Source of the DNA: Adenanthera pavonina
Taxonomy: Eukaryota > Streptophyta > Magnoliopsida > Fabales > Fabaceae
Direction of reading: 5' to 3'
NCBI GenBank assembly: GCA_026686845.1
Contig: JAIVEN010000004.1
Span: 20,430,827 to 20,494,826 of the forward strand
Length of the DNA: 64,000 bases
Made by a program: the position numbers and the translations under genes. The notes under the pieces are model-generated. The model was not told where the DNA came from, ran no database searches, and saw nothing but the letters and a program-made list of their open reading frames with translations. This document shows, piece by piece, positions 11,154 to 24,936 of the stretch. Position 1 is the first letter of the stretch, and every line of letters begins with the position of its first letter.

Positions 11154-14079
11154 TGTAACACCTTACTTTTACTTATATTTTTCCATATATTACAGTATGT
11201 ACAATGTCCAATTAGCTCATATTAAGAGCTTAAACCATTAATAGAACCAAAATATTTAAAAAAAAATGTGGTACTATTCATTTGGTTCTCAAGTTTTCTA
11301 GATGAATTTTGAAAAATAATAACTTAATCCAGAAAAATTTTATCAATGTGGTTCAAGTCTCTAAATGAAGATAGAAACATGATATACAATATAAAAATAT
11401 GAAAATTTCCTTTAACTTGACCAATTAGTACAGTTTATTGCTCAAACTTCTACTGTACAAATGGTCATTTCTCTCTTTTTCAGGATTTTGGCCATAATTT
11501 TAAAAATTCATATCTAACTCTATACTAAGCCAAATCATGTATTCTATATGCCATTGGAAAGGTATATATGTATACTTACCTTCATATTTTTCTTATATGT
11601 TTATTTATTCTAGACAGGGCACAGGATCAATTTGAATCACTAGGGATCAAAATATCACTTTTTCTGGAACAATCTTGGGAAAACTTGTATATCCCTCACT
11701 GTACAGCTCTAATTGAACACAAACTAGTGGTATATTAACCTCAAAAGATAAATATTTTCATAAATGTAAGCTACTGAATTTTTAGAGCTCTGTACGATTT
11801 TATATCACTTTTCAAAGAGAAGTAATATATTCAGTAAAATTCGCAGTCTTCACATCACTGCCCAGTTTTAATCCTGAACTTTAAAATTACACTATAAATC
11901 GTACATATATCCAAATTACGTGTTATTTATCTCATTGGAAAGCTTGTTCTCTCTAGTTTTATAAAATATATAACACTTGACTTACTTTTCCCATTTCGGT
12001 CAAATAGTATTCACTTTATTTTCATTGCTATAAAATGAACTTCTAGCAATATAATATGGCAAAGTAGACTTCATAAAAAGCTCACATGATCATTCCATGT
12101 TTCAAATCCATGCCAAACATTTCATAATGCTAATAAGGACATAATAGCACAATGGCATAGATCTAAAAGCATATACATGATTTTATATATAATTTTAAAA
12201 TATACACTCATAGCTTGAAAACACCATCAATCATCATTCTCTTCTTCATTCTCCTTACCTTTTCTTTGGACTGTTTTGCCATAGGCTATGCCTATCATTT
12301 GGGATACTTGAGGGGGTGAGATTGGGGGACAATCTTAGTAGCAAGTTACATTCCATGCCATTATGTCAATCATGCCAAATAAACTCACATTTGATCACAT
12401 ATAATCACATTAATTGCCTTTAAACGATAAATTGCCACATTGGTCATAAAAAAATTTGTAGCATAATAGCTTAGAAAATGGACATCCTGGGGAAAAAACC
12501 CCCTCATTTTATAGCCAAGACCAATTAAAAAAATCACAATTTCAATATGGCAACACAATTTAATTATAGAAAGACAATGAAAGAACACAAAGCAAGAATA
12601 TGAAACTTAGCTACCTTGAAGCATTCCTTTGGCTCTTCCTTTTGAATCTAATGCTTCCACTACCTCATTAGGCTTCCTCAAGTCCCTTAACATCACTAAA
12701 CACTTACTCAATTAACTAGAATAAGGAGCTACTTCATAAAGTCTTATTCAAAACCCTAAAGACTCAATTTCTTTATCTAAAGCCTAACCTTTGAGCCAAT
12801 GCTTGTCTTTAAGGTTTTTTATCATGGGGAACTCATTTTTGCCATCAAATGCATGAAAATCCAGCTCCGTCCCACCTTATTGGTCTGACCAAAATCTGCT
12901 CTTAGGAGGAAGAAATTGGTTTTTCACAAAAACTTGCTTTAAAATACACCTAGTTTGTTTTTCTTGAAAAATCTCATGCTTTCTTGTAAATTTATGGCTT
13001 AAAAACTCCTTCCCTCTTATTATCATGCTTAGGCCAAGATTAGACAGCAAGTGAAGGAGGAGAAATTTCAAAGAAACTAGCTCAAACTACCAAGAAACTA
13101 TAGTGGAAGACTTGAAATTTGCAAATTTGCAAACATTCTTTCTTGGATTTTCATTCCCTTGTTCTTCTCTTTTTTCCTTCTCTTACATAGCCTTCCTTTC
13201 CTCCAATTGCTCAAACCACTCATCCTCTCTTTTCTAAATTTGTGTCTCGTACAAATGATGGAGGAGAGAGTATATATGAAGGCAATTAATTAAGATTACT
13301 TTTGCTAATCCTTAATTAATTAAGAAAACTTAATAATTAAGTCTTACTTTTTCTTAACCATCAAGCATTCCAAGTTCAACCCATGAATTGCCATGTGGCA
13401 TCCTAAATGAGGGGTACACTTATCCAAGACACTGGATAATTTTCCCAGTCTAGTAATACCCTGTGTTGGTTACTTTATACTTGGACCGGCAAAGTTACTT
13501 TTTGCAGTATAAATTCACTTTATTGATACAAAGTTAAAGTGAATTTGTATATGGTATTACTTTAATATACTATCTTTAAAAAGCTCCTTTTGTGATGTCC
13601 AGTAGCCTTTCTTTTTGACCTTTTGGCTTTTACAGATAAAAAAAAACATCTTTATAGGTATAAAGTTACTTTTTAACCTTTGGCATTGACTATTTCTTTA
13701 CCTTTGAATATTAACACTCAGTGCCATATATCATTGGACTTCTCTCATCGATAGCTTCGTTTTGGCAGTAATATTGCATATTAAAAAAAATTATCCTTGA
13801 TCTGGGATAAATTTATAATTTTTAAAACTTTTGGGTGATTAGGTATAACTTTCGCCAAAAATTTGACTTCTCTTCCCCCACGTGAATTCTTATATACGTG
13901 AATTCTTTGAGACAAAATTGTTATTTCTATAATTCTTAGGGGTAAAAATATAATTTCTCATTTTTACATCTAATCTAGGAAAAATAACCTTTTTGCCCTA
14001 TTTCACGTAAAACGGTGTCCGCCCATTTTTGTAAATTCCATATGCATTTTTAATTATCTAACATTTTAAGGATGTTACA
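11154..14079 (-). repeat. LTR-B(-) solo LTR nested in LTR-A
   Basis: Starts TGTAACACCTTACTT and ends AAGGATGTTACA. Flanks are GCACA (11149-11153) and TCACA (14080-14084), four of five matching. The interior aligns with LTR-B at 20736-23293, including the shared segments ATTGGACTTCTCTCATCGA and TTTGCCCTATTTCAC near the right end. At 2926 bp it is the longest LTR-B copy here. Confidence 0.75.
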
Positions 14080-15234
14080 TCACATGAGACTCAAATACCA
14101 TGTCCAAGGAGGTTTCAACCCAAAGAAACCACTCCTATGATTTTTAACTCCCTTGAATGCCACTTTACAACAATGGGCTATATACCCAATTTTCACATCT
14201 TAGTCCTATAAACTCAACCAAGCTTACAAACCATCCAAATACATTAGAAGAAAAATAGAACCACAAGTCCTTGGTTCAAACAGTTAAGGAACAACATTGT
14301 GATATCACAAGCCCCAAATAAAACATATTTACCATTTATCATATCACAAACATAACCTTAGGCCCAAGAACATACAAGAGGACCATTCATGAAATATAGT
14401 AGAATTTAAAGGAGATATACAGTAATCTAGTTCTTAGGCACTCAAGAACTCAACACAAATATGCAAAGTTATAGACATAACATGGCTCTTTACTGAAAGG
14501 GAAACAAATACAGTACAAGGGAACTTAACCCCCGCTACCCAAAAGTACACTCTAAATCCTCCTTTTCCAAGCCCTCCTTGGACCTCTCCTTACTAGTATT
14601 AGATTTATCACCTGGGATTGTTAGTCACGGGGTAAGACATACGTCCCAGTAACTAGGAGTTTACACAAACATACAAATATAATCATGCTTTTAGATTTAC
14701 AAACTAGATACAATGCTCACATGAATGCAATGCACATGATATGCAGACATAGATCCCATTAATATACTACTAAAACCATGAGCTAGTTACATTGACATGG
14801 TAATCTCAACCAGTGGACCTCTTCCAATGACCCATGATGGCTAATTCTAGGATCACCACTCAGCTCTCCTCTCAATAGTCATAACTCGGCCGAAGGCCAT
14901 TGCACTAAAGATTGGATCATAGCTCTCCTTCCCCTAAACCACCCAAATTAATGGCTATTTGGAGAAGGCGCACCCCAATTCACAACCACTTGAGTCTCCT
15001 AACCATAAGATGACTATTTAGTGACTAGAATACACAAGCCGCACCACCTGAACATAAGGCCTCATGTGCTATATAGCGAATTGGTAAACCATATGTTATT
15101 TACAGCATCATCACCCAAACCATATGTCTTAACAATATATAACTTGTGACAATACCCAAGGCATACTAACATAACATCATGTATTATTTTCTATCATGTG
15201 AGCAAGCCATATGAACATACCTTGTAAATCAATA

Positions 15235-15257
15235 TAGAGATAGAGATAGAGATAGAG
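15235..15257 (+). repeat. (GATAGA)n microsatellite
   Basis: Four tandem copies of AGAGAT/GATAGA inside LTR-A(-). Confidence 0.9.
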
Positions 15258-16535
15258 AACTCACTTGCCATGTAACTGTACATATCATGATATGGAAAGG
15301 AATTACCATATTTGTACTCAGAGGCATACCATGATATGAAAAAGTGAAACATATACATAAATATATAATGTTTGCATATCATGACATGAAAAGGATTAGA
15401 CACATATATATAATCAATCAAAAGACATAGAAAAGGACACCTTAGTTACCTCAACCATCCGGCTCGACTCGACACTTCAATAGGCCAAAGAAAACAACCA
15501 CCACTAAAATACAACAAATAGGATGTAATAACATATTACCACACTACCCCAAACAAATATACATAATGCAATCCATAACTATCCAATTAATTCAATCAAT
15601 ATACCTAAGAGTCCATAAATTAAACATCAACATAACCACTTACAAATCGACTCAATGCTTTCCAAATACTTCTTGGAGTTATGAAATCCTAATTGAGCAA
15701 GTAAACAACGTACATAACACAAATTCTCATTACCAACACAATTTCTCAACCCTTAGTATAATTAATTATCAACCCAAAGCACAATCTGGTTGAAACAAAG
15801 CTTCCCCAAGAAAATCCATGCACAAAATACCCAAAACAACTTATAGAACCATAATTATATCCAAACATCAAAATTTGAGGGTTAGGGTTTGGTGAATGCA
15901 CTACTTAAACACTTAAAATCCCTAACCCAAAGCTTATACACATCCAACAATACATCAATGAAGCATTTAAACTCATTTTAATAAGTGAAAATGCAACCAA
16001 AGTCAGAACTCTAAATCTCAACATGAAAAATCACTATATAACTTGAAGAAAAATAAAGAGGAGAAGTGATGGATGACTTACCCACAAGAATTAAGCCTTT
16101 AAAATGCCAAAAATTGAGCCCCCAAGTTGAAAATATGAAACTCTAGCAGAGCTTTTTTGTTCTCCTCCTTGTTTGCTTCCTTTACTTACTAGTTTTGGCT
16201 TTTGATTTAAATTAGATTCACAACTCTTGTTGTGACGTCAATGCTTACTGACTTGTTTCGAGCCCAAGTTCACCTCCTCGTGCCACGGTGCCCCTGCAAT
16301 TCATTGTGGTGCCATTGCTTTCTACCTTTTTATTCTTTTTTGCCTAACTCTCATCCTTCCTTCGGTCCCACATCATCCAACAATATCCTTCTTGGAACTA
16401 GGAAATGGGGTCATTACACCGCGACGCCTAGATCTGTGGCTGTGGTGCTGTGTCATTCAGGTCCTCTTCTCGTTTTCTACTGTATCTCTACATGTTTGCG
16501 TTCGGGTTGGTGTAAGAGTTTTAGGATGTTGTATA

Positions 16536-16985
16536 ATACTCTCTTCTCTTTCTCCCCATTGTATCACTCTCTAAGAATCTGCCCTTAATGTAGTACTGTT
16601 GATCTCTTCTTGCATATGAGCTACTCCTTTCAATCTTTAATATAAGAACCTTTTAACCAAATTATGTGAATTAGAAATTGGAGTTAAAGTGAGTTAACTA
16701 CGTTTATTTTTATGAAAATCAGTGCATTTTTTAAAATCTACCTTATTTAATCCCTTTTTTTTTTCTCTCTTTAGGATGAATTAATTAGGGGTATATTCTT
16801 TTTTAAATGTATAATAAATAGTACTTATATTCTGAAAAATAGTCTTATATTTATGGCTAAGATAAAAGACTCTATATTTAAAATCAGAGGAAGTATTAAT
16901 TAATATACTATTGTCTTCATTGTCCACTCATCTCAAAACCTAAATCCATAAGTTTCTTCTCATAATATATATTTAAATTGATATA
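16536..16985. other. AT-rich spacer without gene
   Basis: Lies between the end of the outer LTR-A(+) and the start of an LTR-B(-). No reading frame, RNA gene or repeat signature is visible. Confidence 0.5.
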
Positions 16986-19076
16986 TGTTACATCTTATAC
17001 TTCAATACCTTTCCTATGTAAATTGCTAAGTTCTGAAGTATTAAAAAGGCCTATAAAAACTTGAAACAATTAAAAACTTAAAACTGTAAAAAACAGTTGT
17101 AGCATATTTTATAGCATATTGCGCAGTAAACTTTGAAAAATCATAATTAAATGTAAAAAATTATTTCGCAATGGTATATTTCTTAGTTTCAAGTAAACAT
17201 GCATAACATCCATTGTAAAATTCCAAATACATCATGACTAGTGCCATTTTGTTCTTAATACATAGATCTATCCATCCATACAGACTACTAAATTTGTCAA
17301 GACATATTCAAATTTACACAGTAGTTCAAAACCTGAAGTATTTACAGTACATAAAAGGTTTCTAGCAATAGTTTCTACAAATCATTCTTCATTGCCTACA
17401 TGCTTTCCTTTACCAAGGCTTAGCCCTATCATTTGGGAACCTGTAGGGTGAAATTGGGGAATTTTAGAAGTCAACTTGGACATGCCAAAACATTTGAAAA
17501 CATAGTAAAACCTTGCATGCTTTCATAAATATATAAAATATCTATGTTGTCTAATGAAATTTTAGTAGTATAATAGCTTAAAAATAGAACATTCCATACT
17601 TAGCCTCTTCATAAAAATAGCTAATCTATTCACAAAAATAATCATTGCAACAACATGGCAACAATTTTATAACATAATAGCATGCTTAAACATCATTTAG
17701 AAATAACATGAAGACAAGGGTAAGAGACAACCTTGGAGCTATATTATATTTGTCTTTAGCTTGTTTCTCACTTACTTGGTCTTGTTTTTCACAACTTGTT
17801 TAGAGCCTAATTATATCATTAAACCTTAGTAAACAATTTGCTATCATCATAGGTAACCATGCATGCATAGGTGGTCCAAAACTTTCACATTTTGCAAAAG
17901 AAATGCTTTAATGAATTCCTTGATCATTCTTAGCTAACTTGCTGGATGCAAAGAACACATTGGAACATTAGAATCATCAACATCCATCCCTAAGGTCTTC
18001 TTTTTGCTTAGGCCAAAACATGGCCTCACGAAATCCAAATGGAAAAACTAATTCCTTTGGCCAAACTTTCATTCATTCTAGACTATATGCATCATTCCAA
18101 ACTCATTCCTACATTAGCCATTATGAAACACAAACCCTTGCCTTCATTTCTTACTTTGGTCATGGTATAGGGCTATGGGAGGAGAAGAAAATGCTTTCTA
18201 AACCCTAAGCAATCTCATGCTAAATGAATGGAGAAAAAGAACTAGGAGAAGATGGAAAAGGATATTACCTTGGTGCCTTGCTCCTTCCTTCCTCCTTCTT
18301 CTCTTTCTCTTCCTCTCTTACTCAACTTCTTCTCACTTTCTCTCCCTTTCTCATGTGAACATAACCCCTTCCACACCCTTACAATGTTGTCAAATGAGCA
18401 AGGAAAATAGGAGGGGTCTTGGGGTATTTATTGGAGAAGTTGATGAATGTTGGCCCTTGGATTCAATCTTAATCTAATAGCCAATAATTATCCTTGAATT
18501 ATTTTTGTCACTTTACCTACTTACCCTTAGATATTTTGGCTTATGAGAGAGAGGTGTAGAGGCAAAATTATCTACTTTTTCCCTCCAAAATTTTGATTTC
18601 CAAGAGCAAGAGAGATTGTACATTTTGGAATGTTTGCAGATCAATTTGGCTCCGAATTGTGTACTTTTATCTGAGTTTTCTATTATATCCTACATTCTTT
18701 CTATGTACTTTACTGGTAGGGCTCACTACCTTTTTCTCTTTACTTTTTAATGTGGAGTTCATTTGTTTTGCTTACATTTTACAATTCATTTTACTCAGTT
18801 GGTATTTAGTATTCATATGGGATCCGCCTTTTATTGTACCTATACTTTTCCTTCATTGAACCCATATGCCAAGTATCACTTATACTTTTAGACTGCATCA
18901 AACTATGATAACATTATTTTCTCTCTCTATATTTATAAAATGACCATTTTGCTATTACCTTTTAGCAAAATGATCATTTTGCCATTTTAAGCTCTTTTTT
19001 TTTTACCTTTTTATGCTATTTTGGGCCTTAAACCTATTTAATTATATTGTTTGGCTTCCTTAAACATCATAAATTA
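16986..19076 (-). repeat. LTR-B(-) fragment
   Basis: Starts TGTTACATCTTATACTTC, which aligns with the LTR-B starts at 24937 and 20736. Contains the LTR-B words CCCTATCATTTGGGA and GTGAAATTGGGG near 17420-17460. It is interrupted near its end by the LTR-A(+) at 19077; the last part of LTR-B was not found on the other side. Confidence 0.6.
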
Positions 19077-19434
19077 TGTAACAACCCTCTAACAATTATT
19101 TGGGACTTAGCTTTAAGGTAATAAGAGATTGCTTTGTATTTTGTGCAGCACCGTAGGAACTAGGATCAGAGAAAGAATCCAAATAGGATAAAATTTGAAA
19201 ATTGAAATAGAGAAGGTTAACACCATAATAAGGTATTGGGCTGCCATAGCGAGACACTCGTGGTAACTCAAAAGTTTTCTGGGCTAATAGTACTCACACC
19301 GTGGCAAACTTACTGGTGCCGTAGCAAGGGTCATGAAATTTGTTTAAATAAGATGAGTTATGGTCGATGGAGGAAGAAGAAAACAAAGGAGAAAAGGAAT
19401 AGCTATGCTAAGGTTTGAGATTCTTAGACTTAGG

Positions 19435-22400
19435 TGTAACAACCTACTCCCAAATACCTCCAGACTTGACCAAAACCTTCAAAAACCAACCAAATACAAC
19501 CCAAACATCTCACAAACACTTCTTAAAACTTCAGGGCAGCGGAAACAAACCAAACAATACCAGAAACTAGGCTGGGGCCATGGTAGCTACAGTACCACCA
19601 TGACTCGAGACCTCCCCTTTCTCACCACTCTACTGGACTCTCTAACACCACGGCCTGCTTCCTGGTGTCGTGGCTCCCCGTGCTAGTTTTTTATACCAGC
19701 AACTTCCATACTCCGAGGCAAACTTCTGACACACATAACTTTATGCTTCAACCTCCGATTGACTTAATTCCAACTCCTACAAGTCAATCTAGTCTTAATC
19801 TATCTATAGACATAAATTCCACCTCAATCCAACTCTATATGAAGGTTTTGGATAGCTGGCACCATTTAGGCCACTTTTTGATCAACACTCACAACTCCCA
19901 TTTGCCACCAAAGGCAATTCAACCAACCAAGACCCTACACACAGGTCCAAAACCACCAGACTAACATGTCCAAAGAGGTTTCACCTCAAAGGAATCACTC
20001 CTATGAGATTTAACCCCCTTGAACCCCAATTGAGAAATTGGGCTACCTACCCCAAAACACACCAACAGGGCCCAATTCCACCCATGGGCTCACAAACATT
20101 ACCACACTAACACCTCAATACCCCAAGTCACACATACACCACCATCCAGCATACATAACATATACAACGTAATTCCACATACATAATAATCCTTACAATG
20201 TCATACATCCATTACAAACATCCTATCCTACTTGGCACAAGATACATATTCAAATTACACACACAAACTACAGAGACATAGTATTCTCATGTTTGCTGCT
20301 ACTCCCTTGGCTTCTCCTGACTAGTGCCAGAACCATCACCTGAAAGGTTAGTCATGGGAGAGGGGTGTGCGATAATGTCTCAGTAACCGGGGACAACCAT
20401 ACACACATATATATACATATATAACTCATACAATCGGTGAATGCAATGTACAATTAATGCATATCTCCCTTCACACAGCTAGAAGCATGAGCTGTCATCA
20501 TAATGTGACATTTTGTTTAGGTAATTCCCTTTTAACAGTTGGTGAAGACTGATTCTGGGACATCACTAAGCTCACCTCCCATTAGTGCACCTGGCCAAAG
20601 GTAACACTAATGTTCAGATCGTGATTCTCCTTCCCCTTTCCCTAATTGGCAGTGATTTAGGGAAGGTGCAGTTCATTGCCCACTTTTCCCTCCTGGCCAT
20701 AGGAGGCGATTTAGCCGCAGGCATCCCATCCTTGTTGTAACACCTCTCTTATGGGCCCATTTCCCATGTATTTAATCCTTCCAAAGTCCATTTATATCAT
20801 AGCAGGATCTTGAATCACAATAAATGCCATAATAAATTTGTTTTTCAACTTTGGCCACTATTCATTTAATCAAATTTATTTATTCTGGTTAAATTTTGGA
20901 AAATCATAACTAAATCAATAAAAATCGTATGCATGTGATTAGAGTCCCTATGGATAGCTTATAAATTTGTCTACATGGGAAAAATATAAGTCAGAGCAAT
21001 GATAGTATTGATTTGTACAGCAAACTCTGTGAATTTTCACATTTTATACGAAAACTATAAAATAATCATTTTAATTGGGATTAAATATAAAAATCCGTCA
21101 AAAATTGCTCACACATCCAATATGAGTGATCTTTAGACCATTGTAGAGCTCTTCATGTCTACTTTTAAACTATATACATCATTCATACTTTATACATCAA
21201 AAGTCCAAATAGTGGCATGTTTACTCTAAATAAGTCAAGATGACCATTTATCTTACTACTTTGCCAAACAAAAGCCATAAAATATTTACATGGCCATACA
21301 TCATTTTCATACTATACCATACTTTAGCTAAGACGTAAGACATCATATGAACTTGAAGAAACATACTTAACATCACATTTACAAAATTACATAAAAGGTC
21401 AAGGGTCATGGCGATTGCTAGCATTTTCAAGTTAATGGCCAAATTCTTTCTCCTTTCCTTTCTCTTCCTTGGTGGTCTTGCCATTGTTGCTACCTCTTCA
21501 TGGTTAATATTTGGGAGGGTGAGATTCAAAGAATCTCAGTAGTTAACACCCAACATTCCATTACATCATCACGTTAAGCATGAAAACATCAAGATAACAC
21601 ATTTTGAATACATTAAGACATTTACGTCATATGAATTCATAAAATTTTCGGCAGAGTTTCATTTTGAAAAATGGACATGCCGAGGTCTCAATGCCCCTCA
21701 ATCAACTCAGCCAATATACATAAATCATCTCAAAATATCATTGCAATCATATGATAAGGCATAAATCACATTGAAAACAAACATGATAACATAATGCTAG
21801 TATGGGAAATTAACTACCTTATGATGTTCCCTTGCTCTCCAAACTTGGTATGCCACTTCTTGAGCCTCTTAACACTTCCTTGAACCTAATCATATCATCA
21901 TTGAACCAACTTAGCCATTGGTTTTTCGGAATTATACAATACCATAACACTAAAACCCAAATTTTTCACTTAGCTTTCCTTTGATCTTTCTTTGTACAAC
22001 ACACTTGTTCTTAAGATTTTGGAGCATGGGAAATCTATTTTTGAGGTCAAAATCATGAAATTCCAACTCTAAATACTCCCCCTGTTTTGACCAACATTGT
22101 CTCAAAATGTTTGAAAAAAATTTCCTTCAAATCACTTCAAACCATCCATGGATTCTTGCTTCTAGTGGTTAATCTAAGCTTTTCCCTAAGTTTAATGGTC
22201 CAAAACTCATTTCTATTGCTAAATCAAATTTTGGATGAAACCCTAAGATGGAAAGGAAGCAAACTAAACCATAGAACATGCTTTGAAAACCATAGATAGT
22301 AAGCTTAAGGTGGTAATACGCAAGCTTACCAATTTGTGCTTTTCTTTTCCTTTGATTCCTCTTCCTTTTTCTCTTCCTTCTTCCTCCCTTGCATTTTTTC

Positions 22401-24446
22401 TGGTTTGTTTTGGGCTGCTGGTCATGCGTGAAATGGTGAGGAAAGAGAAGGGTAGTGGTTAATTAAGTGGCTAATGATGTAGCTAATCATGGTTACTTTT
22501 TGCTAACCCTTAATTACTTTTTTTTTACATACTTCTTCAAGAAGTATTCCAAAATAATATAATATTACTTTGTGTCATATGGCTGTAGAAAAGTCACACA
22601 TGGGAGAGCTTGAGGTGTCCAAAAATTGTCCAATTTTCCTGATCTAGATATACCTCAATCCGGGTACTTTTTAACTGTACCGATAAAACCGTCTTTATAC
22701 TAATTTAGCATTTTTGGGATACAGAACTATTCTAATTTTATTTTTATATGTTCATAATTATCCTGTCCCAAATGATATCTGTGTATGACCCATATCCTGA
22801 CCCGGTTTCTTTTTAACCATCGGTAGGGCCTACAGTTTACTTTATCGGTTTACTATTACTTTTAGACACTTGGCACTGATTATTTCTTTATTCTTGAACA
22901 TTAACGCTCAGTGCCATATATCATTAGACTTCTCTCATCGAGGACTTCGTTTTGATAGTAATTTTACATATTTACAAAATTGCCCTTGACCCAGAGTTAA
23001 ATTATAATTTCTAAAACTTTCAGGTCATTAGGTGTAATTTTTCCAAAGACTTTTCTATTTCTTCCTACATATAATTTTTAATACTTTTGGAACGTGAATG
23101 TCATTTTTATATTTCTTTAGGGTTACAAATGTAATTTTCTCATTTTTCTATCTAACCGGGAAAAATGATCGCTTTGCCCTATTTCACACAAAACGGTGTC
23201 TGTCCATTTTTTCGAATTCCTTGTACATTTTTCATTATCATTAATTATGTCCTTTTTCATTACTTAGTATGTAGTAAATTTTGGGATATTACACTTATCC
23301 TCTCTAAATATATATATATTCCATCCTTATTCTCCCTAAATATATATATCATATCATCATCACCACCAAATTCACCATATCACAAATCTCACAATACTAT
23401 GTAATGATGCTCATATCATCATGTAATCATCATCATCATCATGATTTCAATGTCATGCTATGCATCATGCCATATCACACCATCATCATATATATAATCA
23501 TCATCTAGCTGTGTGCATACCACGATATATAGAAAATAGTATGCCCAAACAAATCTATATTGTGGTATGAAAGAAACATTCATATATGCACAAATATACT
23601 ATCATACAATACAATACAAATAAACACCCGGTTACCTCAGGTTGTCAATACCACATATGCGGTTCACAAGCTTTCTTAAATGCAAATCCCAAGACTAGCC
23701 TTCTCCAATTAGCCAACAACCTTAATAACATCATAATACTTCAATTAACACAATATACCATTTAGCCAAACACCACAATTCAACTAGTTTAGCCTAACCC
23801 ATGGTTCCAACACCTCTTTCATGCATCATTAAGCTCTTAGGAACCATTCAAACACTATTCAACCACATACAATTTGAATTCCCAAGAGCCCTAATAAAAA
23901 ACAACCTTGGGTTAAGCTTTGATCATACATAAACCCTTCAAAATTGACATCCAAGTAACAAGAACACCAAAACACACTTTCTTAATCCTATTTCATCCAT
24001 TTTAATTGGTGGATTTTGGCCCAAATCCAAAAACCCAACATATAACCGGGAAATCTCAAGTTTAAACCGAAGAAAATGGAGAGGAAGGAGTAGAGATCAC
24101 TTACCCATGTGAATTCAAGCTTTCAAGATCCGAAAATCACTCCCAAAAACCGAAAATCTCGAATCCTAGCAAAGCTCCCTCAGTTTTTCCTTTATTTCTT
24201 TCTTTCTAATCATCCGAAATGATTCCAATTTAACCAAGTTTTTTGACTTTCACCATGGCCTTGGGATAGCTCGCCGTGGCGCCACACCTTCAGCCAGAAA
24301 ACATGCCACTGGCATTGGCACTCACAGCAACGGCCCTGCTTCTCACCATGGTATGTAGCTCTTTCAGACTCTACTTAAACCTTCCTCCGTCCTGTTTCCT
24401 CCAGTTCTGCACACAATGCCAAAACAAAGTCATGAGGGGTGTTACA
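19435..24446 (-). repeat. LTR-A(-) solo LTR split by an LTR-B
   Basis: Starts TGTAACAACCTACTCC and ends GAGGGGTGTTACA, both standard LTR-A(-) termini. Flanks are CTTAGG (19429-19434) and CTTGGG (24447-24452), an imperfect duplication. Pieces are 19435-20735 and 23299-24446, together about 2.45 kb, close to the LTR length of the complete element at 29767. Confidence 0.75.
20736..23293 (-). repeat. LTR-B(-) solo LTR nested in LTR-A
   Basis: Starts TGTAACACCTCTCTTATGG and ends TTGGGATATTACA. Flanks are CTTGT (20731-20735) and CTTAT (23294-23298). The uninterrupted LTR-A copies at 30850 and 38030 read CCATCCTTATCC at this point, so CTTAT is the original target and the left copy has since changed. 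Confidence 0.8.
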
Positions 24447-24936
24447 CTTGGGAGGTGATTTATGAACCTAGGAAACTTGATTAATTGTTAGTAAGTGAAT
24501 CTTGCTTCCTCTCCTCTCTTTTCCTTTGGTTTTTGGCTTGGAATCGGTGCGAGAATATTAGGTTTTCAAGTTAGGGATGAATCCACTGATTAAAATCTTG
24601 GTTTAGTGCTGTAGAAGTGTTATGTAGTGTTAGTAAGCTTTAGGTATGAGTTTTGGTTGGATTGTGATGAGTTTGAGTGGAACCCTAGGTTGTAAATTGT
24701 GAGGGGAGTGTGAAATCCAAGATGTATGAGGATGAATACAATTTTGATGATTAATTAGAGCTCATTAATGTATAATTATGTTGTTGGAACTATGTGTTAA
24801 GCTTGAATGGTTAAATTGTGGATTTTCATTGTTATGAGTATTATATTAATTGAAGATATTATGACATTATAGTGATTGTTTGATTGATCAGAGAAGTCCA
24901 AGTCATAGCTGGCAATCCAAAAGCTTATGAGAACCA

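Larger units (their letters stand above)
10655..16418 (-). repeat. LTR-A(-) solo LTR, split by an LTR-B
   Basis: Starts TGTAACATCCTAAGATC and ends GGGGTCATTACA, matching LTR-A termini in reverse orientation. Flanks are CCGTG (10650-10654) and CCGCG (16419-16423), a target-site duplication with one C-to-T change in a CG context. Pieces are 10655-11153 and 14085-16418. It is one of the more diverged LTR-A copies. No coding frame is credible here. Confidence 0.75.
6558..16535 (+). repeat. LTR-A(+) fragment hosting three nested insertions
   Basis: Host pieces are 6558-7772, 9639-10654 and 16424-16535. They match, in order, the LTR-A(+) solo LTR at 39385-41120: after GTAAGTG, a long segment of former U3/R, a block resembling the TAAGGAGTGAGCT..GGTAACC part, and an end around 16521 (TTAGGATGTTGTATA), a decayed version of GGATGTTACA. 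The left part is off-window, beyond the SIRE element. No coding is seen. Confidence 0.55.
19077..24936 (+). repeat. LTR-A(+) fragment hosting a nested pair
   Basis: Starts TGTAACAACCCTCTAAC after AATTA (19072-19076). Host pieces are 19077-19434 and 24453-24936, which align with LTR-A(+) at 29483-29766 and 39310-39785. It is cut off at 24937 by the start of a truncated Tekay-type element and its right end is not found. Confidence 0.65.

Noticed and set aside
16232..16588. 118-residue plus-strand frame
   Set aside because: It crosses the end of LTR-A(-) at 16418 into host LTR sequence; no family resemblance.
19360..19964. Overlapping frames of 99-108 residues
   Set aside because: They span the LTR-A(+)/LTR-A(-) junction at 19435 and are chance frames in CG-rich LTR sequence.
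21248..21529. 93-residue minus-strand frame
   Set aside because: Inside LTR-B(-), not conserved at the aligned place in the LTR-B copies at 11154 or 24937.
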